A stretch of DNA of 64,000 nucleotides from Monoplex corrugatus (GCA_030674185.1 CM060312.1:55786405-55850404), one strand, 5' to 3'; shown: positions 31,242-44,754, counted from the first letter of the stretch. Translations and numbers: made by a program. Notes: generated by a model not told the origin, from the sequence alone.

Positions 31242-32209
31242 TATATTTTGTTATTATTATTTTTTGGTTTGTGTCTAATCATGAAATGTCAACAAATCTG
31301 AAGTGATTTGGTTCATGTGTGTCACCCCTGATTATATCTGCCTTGCATGGGAAAACCAGAAATGTCACCAGCAGCACAAAGTTAGTTAAATGCAAAAATT
31401 ACCATGTTGACATTTTGCTGACAGGTAATTCTATGGAATGTCTCCTCTGTGGTTGGTCAGTGATTTTGCAATATGCAAATCTGATCTTCCACTCTTCTAC
31501 TTTCTACCAATATCATCAGAAAACGGTCACTTGTTCAGTGTTTCATTTTCAGTGACCATGGTAGAAAATGGAAATAAGGGACCATAAATATAAAAGAAAA
31601 TTACAAAAAAAACATGAAATAACTGAATAAATTTCAAGCTTTTTGCACTTAATATATCGGGGACAACAACATAAGTCCAATCAGAGTAAGAAAGTTAGAC
31701 TAAAGTTCTTCCACTACATGGCCACAGTCATTTGGTTGACTGGTCCTGTTTAAAGAGCGAAAGCAAAAATGAAAGAAAACAGTGTGTTCAGAAAACTGGG
31801 TAAACAAACCACAAACAAAAAAAGAAACGGAAAATGACATTTCTAAGGATTGTATTCTATGTTAGTGCACAAAACAGTAGTAGCCTGCTCTGTAATCTTT
31901 GTACAGCAGAATGAACCGAACTCCGACTGTTTAGTTTCTTTTTTTTTTTTTTTTATAATCGCAGTGAACTCGCTATTTAAAATTCATGCTGTTTTCTCCA
32001 TGGAGAGCATGTTGACAAATGTATTGCTACACTGTACGTATGTTGATCTATGAGACTGGATATTTTTACATATTTTGTCCCAAGGAAAACCCAGTTGTCG
32101 CCGTGTTTCTTTGTTTTCATCTGTGTTAGGTGCATGCCATGCATGGGACATCAATTTAGATGTCTTACATGAAATTCTAGCAGTCAATCCACCATTTTTA
32201 AAATCAGGG

Positions 32210-32312
32210 GAAGGGGGGAACAAAGGATTCCCTATCCAGTCAGGTATTGAACCACAGACTTCAAAGGATTGGTAGATGTTTTAACCAGTACGTCCATCAC
32301 ACCACTTGTACT
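32210..32312 (-). mobile_element. tRNA-like SINE head fragment, - strand
   Basis: The reverse complement contains GGTTCAATACC, a good pol III B-box (32241-32255 region), preceded by an A-box-like GTACTGGTTAAAAC. The body is not recognised; it may be a fragment of one of the SINE families in this window. Confidence 0.4.
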
Positions 32313-32764
32313 GAATCTTGGCAGAAAAAAATAATATCAGGCTGAGAGATCCATCGGTGGCGCCAACATATAAGTTGATGCCCTTCCATAGAAGGCGACA
32401 GCTGAGACTGCAAAGAATCTGCCAGGAAACAGGCACCAGATTGTGTGGAGCGCATTTGGAATTGTCCAAGTATTATGAATCCCTCCCAAATAAACTCCAA
32501 ACTCTAATGCTCTTGTATAGAAGGTGCCAGCAGTCCGAGACTGAGTAAGGGGCCTGGTCATGTAGTCTCCAGTCATCTTTATGCATTCGGCTTAAGCGTA
32601 CTGGATGCTTCTGAATGCATCTGGTTGGTTTTCTCATGCTTCTTTTTCTTTTCCTCCCCCCCCCCCCTTTTTTTTTTTTTTTCTTCTTTAAGTTCTGTGA
32701 CTTGCATGTGGTTGTTATCAAACAAAGTATAGCATAGTTTCACCAGCTTCATGGTAAAGATAAT

Positions 32765-33045
32765 TTCAACATCATGTGTTACCACTGGATGTTTTAAGAA
32801 ACTAGTGTTACATCATTTGTTACCACTGGATGTTTTAAGAGACTGGTGTTACATTATCTGTTACCACACTGGATGTTTTAAGAGACTAGTGTCACTTCAT
32901 CTGTTACCATGGGATGTTTTAAGAAACTAGTGTTACATCATCTGTTACCATGGGATGTTTTAAGACACTAGTGTTACATCATCTGTTACCACACTGGATG
33001 TTTTAAGAGACTAGTGTTACATCATCTGTTACCACAGGATAGTGT
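32765..33045 (+). repeat. 41-43-bp minisatellite, about 6.5 copies
   Basis: The unit is of the type CATCTGTTACCACTGGATGT and TTTAAGAGACTAGTGTTACAT. GGATGTTTTAAG starts at about 32787, 32828, 32871, 32912, 32953 and 32996. The alternation of 41 and 43 bp comes from CCACT versus CCACACT. Confidence 0.93.
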
Positions 33046-33373
33046 TATCAACATTTCGCACATTTCATGATGTATATTGGTTGTAAATCCACTCCATGTA
33101 GAAATTTTAAAGTGTATGGATATTTGCTTTTTAGAAGCACTTCGATTTGTGTAAACAAAAAAACTTTTAGATTTTCCTCCTTAGATATTCATTTATTTTG
33201 TGTTCAGTGCTATGAATGGGTTTATTTTTAAAGATAACTTTATAGGCATATTTGTTTCATATGGGGGAAAAAATCATTATGATGATATATCTGTCTTTTA
33301 AATTTCTGATGACAGATTTTGCCAATATCAATAATATTTATGAAACTGTAGTAATCTGTTGTTGTGGATTGTA

Positions 33374-33397
33374 ACACACACACACACACACACACAT

Positions 33398-33439
<42 letters not shown>
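33374..33439. repeat. (CA)n microsatellite
   Basis: CA dinucleotides with a single interruption (ATGCAA). Confidence 0.97.
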
Positions 33440-33441
<2 letters not shown>

Positions 33442-35452
33442 AAGGAGGTGTACTCATGCAAATTTGTACGCACGTACACATGCTAGCGTCCACACTGTGA
33501 AAAGCTGAAGTCTTCATAGTCTTACATGCAAGAAACGAGTTAAACGTTGGAAATGGATTGTCTCAGGCAATTGAGTAATCTTTTGCAAATGCTTTTAAAA
33601 AATGTCACATGAATAATGATGATGCTGTATCTCTATGTTTCTCTACATGTTTGCCGTTTTCAGCACACTAGTATTTAAAACATGTTACAATCCCTGGTCT
33701 CAAGTACCAGATTTTAATTTAAAATGCGTTACAATCGTAATAGTGAAGATGTCCCGGATGCACTTTTTTCCTGCTCCAAAATCGGAAAATGCTCACAGAT
33801 TTCATAATTGGTTATCTTTAAATTTACACCTCAGTTGACACAAAGACTGTATATTTTGTGCCTCCCCTTAATCTCCAAATTACTCGTAAACAGATAACAT
33901 CTAATGCAATGTAAGTATGTGCTTGCATATGTGATGGTGTTTTCATTTATGATTCAAAAGATTGTGCGACGATGATGAGATAACCCCCATGATCAGGATA
34001 CTAAAAATGAATGCACAAAACATTTTGCTATAAAGGTAATTTACATTCATAGTTTTAATTATTAGCCAAAAAATATGCTTTTCCCCCTTTCCATATCCAT
34101 GTATTTTACATCCTGCACAGGCCCATTGGAGCTGACTTTTATGCTCTTAGTGTCAGTAGTTTTCCCCCTTGATGTGAGATTTTAACAACTTTGTAGGAAA
34201 TTCCCTGCAAATGCTCATAATATACGTGTGGAGAACAAAGGGAAATTAAGGAAAAGAATGCTATCTGCTGTAAGCAGGAATGAAAGACTTGTCTTATGTG
34301 TACTTAGCCATTTGTGATACTGTAAATAGCTTGTACAGTTAAGGCACGTACATACACTATGCAAACTGGCTTCATGAAATATGTACTGTATATCAGACTG
34401 TTTCCGTTATCAGTGGATTGGTTCATTGATCAGTTATTATATCATTTATATCTTCATAAATATATGAAATGTTGGTCTGTGAATTATCATTTTTGTCTTT
34501 ACTAGTAATATATTGGTTTATTGATTAAGTGTATTTTTTATTGATGTTGCATATGGTTACTTGATTGTACCTGATTGATAATTCATGCCAGACTTGGTAC
34601 CAACATACCAGTTTATGAAGGGCCACAGGTTTGGACTTTGAGTGGTTTGTTTTGTTTCTATACTATGGGAGCATCTTGTGTGTGAAATGGACGCCAACTT
34701 CATTTTGTAATCTTTGTGATCAAGAATGTGTGTGTGTGTGTGTCTATGTGTGTGTGCACGCATGCAAACCTGAGAGAGACAGAGGCGCTATGATCGAGCT
34801 TTGGGTACTGGTGATGGTATATGTGCTTGTATGTGTGTACCTGCATGCCAACGAGCAAGCTGCAGACTTGGGCAATGAAAAGGCTATATATATATATATA
34901 AAATGTTGATTTTCATAATCTTCATCTATACATTTCTAACTTTACTCATTAATATTTCCTCTGCTTTTGTATGTGGGGTTTCTTTTATCAAGTATTTTGT
35001 TACTATCGCTTCAAACAATCTCAATGAAATGAAATGCTATGAACGCCGTTTTTTTGTAATTTTCATATTCAGTGTTTGAATCCAAATTCTGATTGGCATA
35101 CCTTTCAGTTCTTACTGTCCTCTGTGCTTTTCTAACTGCTGGATATTTTATGGTATGTTCTTCAAGGATTCTCTGTTCTAAACTGGACTTAAATCGTTTG
35201 CCCCATAGATGCTGTAGTTCAGCTTACATTGTTTGAACTGGAGCAAAGTTACTGTTGTTTAGAAACTGTTTTCTGACGATGATAGCGTTAACTGATGCTA
35301 CATTGAGAATTTCTATTTGTGTTAAGTTCTTGGCCTTTTTATATGCAGTGCACATGTATGCAGATTTCTGTGCATGCCAGCAGTTTTTCCTCAATAAAAA
35401 GAAACCATGTAAAATTAGTATTTGAAAGTTGAAGTGGTGTTGGTGAGCGCGG

Positions 35453-35454
<2 letters not shown>

Positions 35455-35494
<40 letters not shown>

Positions 35495-35565
35495 GTCTGT
35501 GCGCATGTGTGTGTGTGTATGTGTGTGTGTGTGCATGCATGCGCATGTGTGTATGTGTGTGTGTA
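35455..35565. repeat. (GT)n compound microsatellite
   Basis: GT repeats with TATG, GCGC and CATGCATGCG interruptions. Confidence 0.95.
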
Positions 35566-35734
35566 TACACCTTTTTCATCTTGATAGGAAAATTCACCAC
35601 AGTTTGCGTTGCAAAATAATAATACACTAACATCATCTATCATGCACAGATTCTCTTTCTGAATTTGTCCAAGTTAATTCAAAAGAAATTCATTGACTCA
35701 GACAGTACCACATGCACTCCACCTAACTTTAACA

Positions 35735-36010
35735 GTAATTGTTTAGAAGGTTCCTTGAGCCAGTGCAGAACACTATGCACTGGCAAAGTGCTGACTTTGG
35801 GAAGGGGAGAGTAGAATGGCAACTGGGAAACACCAAGCTGACAGAATGACTGTAGCATACAAAAAGTACATTGCTGGCTTCAACAAAACTCCACACATCA
35901 GATCTATACTTCCTAACTCTATCAAAAGGCTGGCCAGCCTGCAGGAAGACTAATCTGCCTGGGGATCGAACCCACAACTCCTGCGATATTACCATGGCTG
36001 TCTAACTGAA
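35735..36010 (+). repeat. Interspersed repeat family C copy
   Basis: The shared block CTTGAGCCAGTGCAGAACAC and TATGCACTGGCAAAG is followed by GGGAAGGGGAGAG and AAGCTGACAGAATGA, as in 58220-58350. This copy ends with GGGGATCGAACCCACAAC, the complement of a pol III B-box, so the family may have a tRNA-like end. Confidence 0.65.
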
Positions 36011-36592
36011 TGAGTAAACAGACGCACTGTCAAATGACTTAACAGACCCACTGATCTCTCTGGCTGTAAGGCTGGTCCACTACAACATAATGCCACTATC
36101 CTTCAGTAATAAAGTGTTTTCAAGTTTCTCCGCATGGTCTCTCACTCACTACACACACAAACGCACACAGCCTCTTCCGACTTTGCAAAACTGAATTCTA
36201 ATCTTTTAAATCAATATGTAAGATTACACACCGCAACATGTCCCTAAATCCAAGCACCGAGTGGTTCGTTTTCAACAATTCTGCCACAATTAAAAACATC
36301 GCTGGTAAATGGGAATTTCTTTTTTTGCCCCCCCCCCCCCACCTCCCCTACTCTCATACCCGGAATGTTATGCAAATTTCACCATGGAAGCCACCGAACG
36401 AGACCCTTTTTTTCAGTCTGAAGCAATTTAACTTTCGTTTCACTTACCTCGACTGTTAATGTATTTTCGACGTTGTCCGCTATGCATGTACATTACTGTC
36501 TGAAGTCATACACACCACACGTACTTGATTCAGCTCCATCTGTTGTTGATGCTCACTCAGTGGTCACTTCACTGTAGTTTGCTGTTCACACA

Positions 36593-36708
<116 letters not shown>

Positions 36709-37119
36709 TATGTAATTGTTATGTACATATGTATATACGATTAATATGATATATAATATCTATAATATAATGACTAATTCTACAGGATCTCATCTCACAA
36801 GAGCCTTTTGCACTTCATGAATTGCTAAATGCCAGAGACAGTATACGTAAATTATAGATGTCAACCCCTACTGCCTATGATTACAAGGATGACCCACAAG
36901 ATATACAATGTTAAAGAAGCAATAAAGATGAATAAAAACAAAAACTTCTCATTTCAATCAAAAAGACAATGGTAAATGTTTGAAAAAAAAAGAAAGAAAA
37001 TGAAATCATACGATGCAATGAATATTTTTTCTCATACACACAGACACGTGCATACTCATGCACACACGGATATGTTCGCACATACACCAAAGAAACACAC
37101 GCATGCATGGAGTTTGAGT

Positions 37120-37290
37120 CTGCTCAGGTGGATTTGTCGCACTTGGATAATTCCATATGCGCTCTGCCAGCAATTATGTGGCAAACTCCCTCACCCTGTG
37201 CAAAATTCTATGCACTGGCAAGGTCATGAAATGGGGAAGGGGGGCTTGGATCTACGAAGAACTGAGCTGACAATGCTGGAAAAAAAATCC
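37120..37290 (+). repeat. Interspersed repeat family C copy
   Basis: CTCTGCCAGCAATTATGTGG, CTCCCTCACCCTGTGCAAAA and CTATGCACTGGCAAGG, then ATGGGGAAGGGGGGC and GAGCTGACAATG, match the order in the copies at 2285, 35735, 58180 and 58850. Confidence 0.65.
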
Positions 37291-37596
37291 AGCTGCTTTC
37301 ATTGCCTGATATGGTCTTACAATATTGACATGGAAGTTGGAACAAAACAAGAACACAGAATCAGTAAACGAAAGCCAGAACATATATAATCTCAGCTGTT
37401 CATCTGTACAAATCCTTCTGAATTTCATTTCATGAAATGTCCTCACTACCTCATTTGGATGAAGGCCCCACAACCTATTTTCGCCAAAATAATTAACGAG
37501 TTCATCATTTTGCTTCATCAGTACATAATTGTGTGTGCAAATATGTGCCGGCAAGTGCATGCGTATGTGCAGGCGCGTATGTGCATGTGTGTGAGT

Positions 37597-37701
<105 letters not shown>

Positions 37702-37954
37702 CGTGAACAAAATGTGTCAGTACGGAGAGTCTTCAACTCATTTATTGTTGGGTGTAAAAACAAAATCGTGGGAGCAGCTTAGGTTTGACAATAAATGACA
37801 GGATGCAAGTTTAAAAGGTATGGCAAACGGTCTCGTGTGGCAGCGACCAGAAATGTCACACCGTTTTCAGTCAAGAGTACTCTACCGATTATTCATGTCC
37901 CGAGCCAAATCTTTTGTTTTTAATGGGTGGCACTGCACTGCGGCGGCGACGCGC

Positions 37955-40900
37955 TCTCCTAAGTAACTGGTGGCGCCTATCCCCCTTCTAAGTAACTGGT
38001 GGCGCCTATCTACCTTCTAAGTAACTCGTGACGCCTATCTACCTTCTAAGTAACTGGTGACGCCTATCTACATTCTAAGTAATTGGTGACGCCTATCTCC
38101 CTTTAAGTAATTGGTGACGCCTGTCTCCCTTTAAGTAATTGGTGACGCCTATCTCCCTTTAACTAAGGAATTGGTGGGGCCTATCTCCCTTTAAGTAACT
38201 GGTGGCGCCTATCACCCTTCTAAGTAATTGGTGACGCCTATCTCCCTTTAATTAAGTAATTGATGGCGCCTGTCTCCCTTCTTAGTGATCGGTGGCGCCT
38301 ATCCCCCTTGCAAGGAATTGGTGGCACCTCTCTCCCTTCTAACTGGTGGCGCCTATCTCCCTTCAAAGTGACTGATGGCGCCTATTGCCCTTCAAAGTAA
38401 CTGGTGGCGCCTATCTCCCTTCAAAGTAACTGGTGGCCCTTATCTCCCTTCAATCAAAGTAACTGGTGGCGCCTATCTCCCTTCAATCAAAGTAACTGGT
38501 GGCGCCTATCTCCCTTCAATCAAAGTAACTGGTGGCGCCTATCTCCCTTCAAAGTAACTGGTGGCACCTATCTCCCTTCAATCAAAGTAACTGGTGGCGC
38601 CTATCTACCTTCTAAGTAATTGATGGCACCTGTCTCCTAAGTAATTGGTGGCGCCTGTCTCCCTTCTAAGGAATTAGAGGCGCCTGTCTCCCTTCTAAGG
38701 AATAGGTGGCGCCTGTCTCCCTTCTAAGAAATTGGTGAACGCCTGTCTCCCTTCTAAGAAATTGGTAGCGCCTATCTCCCTTCTAAGGAATTGGTGGCGC
38801 CTGTCTCCCTTCTAAGGAATTGGTGGCGCCTGTCTCCCTTCTAAGGAATTGGTGGTGCCTGTCTCCCTTCTAAGGAATTGGTGGCGCCTGTCTCCCTTCT
38901 AAGGAATTAGAGGCGCCTGTCTCCCTTCTAAGGAATTGGTGGCGCCTGTCTCCCTTCTAAGGAATAGGTGGCGCCTGTCTCCCTTCTAAGGAATTGGTGG
39001 CGCCTGTCTCCCTTCTAAGGAATTGGTGGCGCCTGTCTCCCTTCTAAGGAATTGGTGGCGCCTGTCTCCCTTCTAAGGAATTGGTGGCGCCTGTCTCCCT
39101 TCTAAGGAATAGGTGGCGCCTGTCTCCCTTCTAAGGAATTGGTAGCGCCTATCTCCTTTCTAAGGAATTGGTAGCGCCTGTCTCCCTTCTAAGGAATTGG
39201 TGACGCCTGTCTCTTTCTAAGGAATTGGTGACGCCTGTCTCCCTTCTAAGGAATAGATGGCGCCTGTCTCTTTCTAAGGAATTGGTGACGCCTGTATCCC
39301 TTCTAAGGAATTGGTAGCGCCTGTCTCCCTTCTAAGGAATTGGTAGCGCCTGTCTCTTTCTAAGGAATAGTGGGCGCCTGTCTCCCTTCTAAGGAATAGG
39401 TGGCGCCTATCTCTTTCTAAGGAATTGGTGACGCCTGTCTCCCTTCTAAGGAATTGGTGGCGCCTGTCTCTTTCTAAGGAATTGGTGACACCTGTCTCCC
39501 TTCTAAGGAATAGGTGGCGCCTATCTCTTTCTAAGGAATTGGTGACGCCTGTCTCCCTTCTAAGGAATTGGTGGCGCCTGTCTCCCTTCTAAGGAATTGG
39601 TGACGCCTGTCTCCCTTCTAAGGAATTGGTGGCGCCTGTCTCTTTCTAAGAATTGGTGGCGCCTGTCTCTTTCTAAGGAATTGGTGGCGCCTGTCTCCCT
39701 TCTAAGGAATAGGTGGCGCCTGTCTCCCTTCTAAGGAATAGGTGGCGCCTGTCTCCCTTCTAAGAAATTGGTGGCGCCTGTCTCCCTTCTAAGGAATTAG
39801 AGGCGCCTGTCTCCCTTCTAAGGAATTGGTGGCGCCTGTCTCCCTTCTAAGGAATAGGTGGCGCCTGTCTCCCTTCTAAGGAATTGGTGGCGCCTGTCTC
39901 CCTTCTAAGGAATTGGTAGCGCCTGTCTCCCTTCTAAGGAATTGGTGGCGCCTGTCTCCCTTCTAAGGAATTGGTGGCGCCTGTCTCCCTTCTAAGGAAT
40001 AGGTGGCGCCTGTCTCCCTTCTAAGGAATTGGTAACGCCTATCTCCTTTCTAAGGAATTGGTAGCGCCTGTCTCCCTTCTAAGGAATTGGTGACGCCTGT
40101 CTCTTTCTAAGGAATTGGTGACGCCTGTCTCCCTTCTAAGGAATAGGTGGCGCCTGTCTCTTTCTAAGGAATTGGTGACGCCTGTCTCCCTTCTAAGGAA
40201 TTGGTAGCGCCTGTCTCCCTTCTAAGGAATTGGTAGCGCCTGTCTCTTTCTAAGGAATAGGTGGCGCCTGTCTCCCTTCTAAGGAATAGGTGGCGCCTAT
40301 CTCTTTCTAAGGAATTGGTGACGCCTGTCTCCCTTCTAAGGAATTGGTGGCGCCTGTCTCTTTCTAAGGAATTGGTGACGCCTGTCTCCCTTCTAAGGAA
40401 TAGGTGGCGCCTATCTCTTTCTAAGGAATTGGTGACGCCTGTCTCCCTTCTAAGGAATTGGTGGCGCCTGTCTCCCTTCTAAGGAATTGGTGACGCCTAT
40501 CTCCCTTTAAGTAATTGGTGACGCCTATCTCCCTTTAAGTAATTGGTGACGCCTATCTCCCTTTAAGTAATTGGTGACGCCTATCTCCCTTTAAGTAATT
40601 GGTGACGCCTGTCTCCCTTTAACTAAGGAATTGGTGGGGCCTATCTCCCTTTAAGTAACTGGTGGCGCCTATCACCCTTCTAAGTAATTGGTGACGCCTA
40701 TCTCCCTTTAATTAAGTAATGATGGCGCCTGTCTCCCTTCTTAGTGATCGGTGGCGCCTATCCCCCTTGCAAGGAATTGGTGGCACCTCTCTCCCTTCTA
40801 ACTGGTGGCGCCTATCTCCCTTCAAAGTGACTGATGGCGCCTATTGCCCTTCAAAGTAACTGGTGGCGCCTATCTCCCTTCAAAGTAACTGGTGGCCCTT

Positions 40901-43900
40901 ATCTCCCTTCAATCAAAGTAACTGGTGGCGCCTATCTCCCTTCAATCAAAGTAACTGGTGGCACCTATCTCCCTTCAATCAAAGTAACTGGTGGCGCCTA
41001 TCTCCCTTCAAAGTAACTGGTGGCACCTATCTCCCTTCAATCAAAGTAACTGGTGGCGCCAATCTAACCATTCTAGTAAACGAATGGCCAACCATTTACA
41101 TCTCAGTTATTTAAAGCCCTGATTTCCCTATCATGGAAATGTTACGCCTCTGATGGCCCCCCCTTTCCCAAGAATAAGGTTCTGCTGCTCATCTAAAAAT
41201 TGTGTGCAATGTCGGCGAGTGCCTGCTTGTGCCCTATTAAGTGATTGGTAAGTTGTGGTGGTTAGTGCGCTATCGTCCCTTCTGGATTTGGTGGCTGGTG
41301 TTTTAACAAATGGTGTGACGGTGTCTCCCTTTATTGTTGAATTGGTGGTGCCTTGTTACCATATCTGAAGGATGGTTAGGCGGGCAACGGTCTCGTTCAG
41401 GAAATTATGTAACGCCTTTTCCCCAGTCAAGGAACTTAGTTCGTCCTAGCCATCTTTAGTTTAATGGTGCGCCTGCGGCTGGCGACCAAGGAATTGGTGG
41501 CGCCTATCCCCTTCTAAGTAATGGTGGCCCCTTTACTCCTTCTAAGAATTGGTGGCGCCTGTCTCCCTTCTAAGTAATTGTGGCACCTGTCTCCCTTCTA
41601 AGGAATAGGATGGCACCTTCTCCCTTCTAAGAATTGGGATGCCCTATCTCCCTTCTAAGTAATTGGTACCCTATCTACCCTTCTAAGTAATTGTGGCCCT
41701 TCTCCTTTCTAAGGAATGTGGCGCCTTCTACCTTCTAAGTAATTGTGGCCCTTCTACTTTCTAAGAATTGGGACCCTGTCTACCTTCTAAGTATTGGTAG
41801 GCCTATCTCCTTCTAAGGAATTGGTAGCGCCTTCTCTTTCTAAGTAATTAGTGGCCCTATCTCCTTCTAAGGGTAAAGTGTGGCCTATCTCTTCTAAGGA
41901 ATTGTGGCCTATCTCCCTTCTAAGTAATTGTGGCAGCCTTTTCTTTCTAAGAATTGATGGCACCAGTCTACCTTCTAAGGAATGGTGGGCCTATCTCCCT
42001 TTCTAAGAATGGGGACGCCTTCTCCCTTTAAGAATTGGTGACGCCTGTCTCCCTTCTAAGGAATTAGGGACGCCTGTCTCCCTTCTAAGGAATTGGTGGC
42101 GCCTGTCTCTTCTAAGGAATTGGTGGCGCCTTTCTCTTTTAAGGAATTGAGGCGCCCGTCTCCCTTCTAAGGAATTGGTGGCGCCTGTCTCCCTTCTAAG
42201 GAATTAGAGGCGCCTGTCTCCCTTCTAAGAAATTGGTGGCGCCTGTCTCCCTTCTAAGGAATTGGTGGCGCCTATCTCCTTCTAAGGAATTGGTGGCGCC
42301 TGTCTCCCTTCTAAGGAATTGGTGGCGCCTGTCTCTTTCTAAGAATTGGTGCGCCTGTCTCCCTTCTAAGGAATTGGTGGCGCTGTCCCCTTTCTAAGGA
42401 ATGGTGCGCCTGTCTCCCTTCTAAGGAATTGGTGGCGTCCTATCCCCTTTCTAAGGAATTGGTGACGCCTGTCTCCTTCTAAGGAATTGGTGACGCCTGT
42501 CTCTTTCTAAGGAATTGGTGACGCCTTCTCCCTTCTAAGGAATATGGTGGCGCCTGTCTCCTTCTAAGGAATTGGGACGCCTGTCTCCCTTCTAAGGAAT
42601 TGGTGACGCCTGTCTCCCTTCTAAGGAATTGGTACGCCTGTCTCCTTTCTAAGGAATTGGTGGCGCCTGTCTCCCTTCTAAGGAATAGTGGCGCCTATCT
42701 CTTTCTAAGGAATTGGTGACGCCTGTCTCCTTTCTAAGGAATTGGTGAGCGCCTGTTCTTTCTAAGGAATTGGTGACGCCTGTCTCTTCTAAGGAATAGG
42801 TGGCGCCTTCTCTTTCTAAGGAATTGGTGACGCCTGTCTCCTTCTAAGGAATTGGTGGCGCCTGTCTCCCTTCTAAGTAATTGGTGACGCCTTCTCCCTT
42901 CTAAGTAATTGGTGGCGCCTATCTCTTTTAAGAATTGGTGACGCCTATCTCCCTTTAAGTAATTGGTGACGCCTATCTCCCTTTAATAGATTGGTGACGC
43001 CTATCTCCCTTTAATAGGAATTGGTGACGCCTATCTCCCTTTAAGTAATTGGTGACGCCTATCTCTTTAAGTAATTGGTGACGCCTATCTCCCTTTTAAG
43101 AATTGGTGACGCCTATCTCCCTTTAATAAATTGGTGGGCCCTATCTCCCTTTAAGTAATTGGTGGCGCCTATCTCCTTTAAGTAATTGATGACGCCTTCT
43201 CCCTTTAATAGTAATTGGTGACGCCTCTCTCCCTTTAACTAAGGAATTGGTGGGGTCTATCTCCCTTTAAGTAACTGGTGGCGCCTATCACCCTTCTAAG
43301 TAATTGGTGACGCCTATCTCCCTTTAATTAAGTAATTGAGGGCGCCTGTCTCCCTTCTTAGTGATCGGTGGCGCCTATCCCCCTTGCAAGGAATTGTGGC
43401 ACTCTCTCCCTTCTAACTGGTGGCGCCTATCTCCCTTCAAAGTGACTGGTGGCGCCTATGCCCTTCAAAGTAACTGGTGGCGCTACTCCTTAAATATCAC
43501 CTCCCTTCAATCAGTAACTGGTGGCCCTATCTCCCTTCAATCAAAGTAACTGGTGGCGCCTATCTCACCTTCAAAATAACTGGTGGCACCTATCTCCCTT
43601 CAATCAAAGTAACTGGTGGCGCCTATCTCCTTCATCAAAGTAACTGGTGGCGCCTATCTCCCTTCAATCAAAGTAACTGGTGGCCTATCTCCCTTCATCA
43701 AAGTACCGGTGGCGCCTATCTCCTTCAATCAAAGTAACTGGTGGCGCCTATCTCCCTTCAAAGTAATGGTGGCGCCTATCTCCCTTCATAAGTAACTGGT
43801 GGCACCTATCTCCCTTCAATCAAAGTAACTGGTGGCGCCTATCTCCCTTTAATCAAAGTAACTGGTGGCACCTATCTCCCTTCAATCAAATAACTGGTGG

Positions 43901-44098
43901 CACCTATCTCCCTTCAATCAAAGTAACTGGTGGCGCCTATTCCCTTCAAAGTAACTGGTGGCACCTATCTCCTTCAATCAAAGTACTGGTGGCGCCTATC
44001 TCCCTTCTCAAAGTAACTGGTGGCGCCTATCTCCCTTCAAAGTAACTGGTGGCGCCTATCTCCCTTCAAAGTAACTGGTGGCACCTATCTCCTTTCTA
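37955..44098. repeat. 6.1-kb minisatellite, 28-29-bp unit, about 210 copies, with higher-order blocks
   Basis: The consensus unit is AAGGAATTGGTGGCGCCTGT plus CTCCCTTCT (29 bp). The core GGTGGCGCC contains the palindrome GGCGCC. Variants form domains: CTCTTTCT (28 bp), TTTAAGTAATTGGTGACGCC, and CAATCAAAGTAACTGGTGGC. An ordered run of rare variants (AACTAAGGAATTGGTGGGG, TCACCCTT, CTTAGTGATCGGTGG, CCCCCTTGCAAGG) occurs three times, starting at 38161, 40621 and 43237. An inner block of about 890 bp is also duplicated (for example 39151 and 40041). From about 41100 to 43000 many units have single-base losses. Open frames such as SNWWRLSPF are repeat translation. Confidence 0.97.
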
Positions 44099-44290
44099 TG
44101 TAAAGTAAAATCTGCATCCGGACTACTTTGAAGGTGCCATCGAGGCGAGGGGTACGGAGAAGAGAAATTTGTCCAGGTTTTTTTTCTTCCTTTTTTATGA
44201 CCAGTACGGATTCGAACGTCTGATACTCTTGGCTCTCTCAATTCTCATTTCCTAGGTCCGAGGACGAGTGTTTTACCCGGTATGGGACAT
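44099..44290 (-). mobile_element. Possible tRNA-derived SINE head, - strand
   Basis: On the - strand GTTCGAATCC, a good B-box, is preceded by a tRNA-like stretch reading back to CCGGGTAAAACACTCG at about 44280. The poly-T at about 44179-44186 (poly-A on that strand) follows. The body is not recognised. Confidence 0.4.
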
Positions 44291-44473
44291 TCTCAACTTT
44301 AACAAGGAGCAGCACTACAGCAAATGTCAAAAATGGGATTACCCTCGCCGTGGTTATAAATAAAAAGTTTAAGTACAGGAAGATTTTTGATGTGGCTTGT
44401 CAACCCATTCTGGTGGGGATTTAAAGAATAATATATCTGATTAAAAACAGACACGTATATGATAGACCATACA

Positions 44474-44513
<40 letters not shown>

Positions 44514-44534
44514 CACACACACACACACACACAT

Positions 44535-44573
<39 letters not shown>

Positions 44574-44754
44574 GTGCGTGTGTGTGTCTATATATGTATA
44601 TATGTATATGTATATATATATAATATATGTACAAACACACACACATACACACAGAGACAGACAGACAGACATAGATAGACAGACAACAGACAGACAGACA
44701 GATAGATAGATAGATAGATAGATATATAGATATGAGAGAGTGAGACAGAGTGTG

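Larger units (their letters stand above)
25730..31260 (+). other. Probable plexin 3' UTR and downstream sequence
   Basis: There is no splice-consistent coding sequence. At 25735-25930 a ~50-bp degenerate repeat containing TCTGCCATGGACAGTAAA follows the stop codon. Possible polyadenylation signals include ATTAAA near 27634 and AATAAA at 31236-31241. The region holds the 36-bp minisatellite (29132-29262), a tandem duplication (29487-29583) and (AT)n (31012-31099). Where the transcript really ends cannot be read from sequence. Confidence 0.45.

Noticed and set aside
35729..35995. 88-codon - strand frame
   Set aside because: Covers a copy of interspersed family C; the frame is not kept in the other copies.
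38375..41114. Frames repeating SNWWRLSPF or KVTGGAYLPSI, possible tandem-repeat protein
   Set aside because: They follow the 29-bp minisatellite, shift frame with every 28-bp unit, and occur only in short runs.
37955..44098. CRISPR-like array
   Set aside because: Units are contiguous tandem repeats without unique spacers, in a eukaryotic genome.
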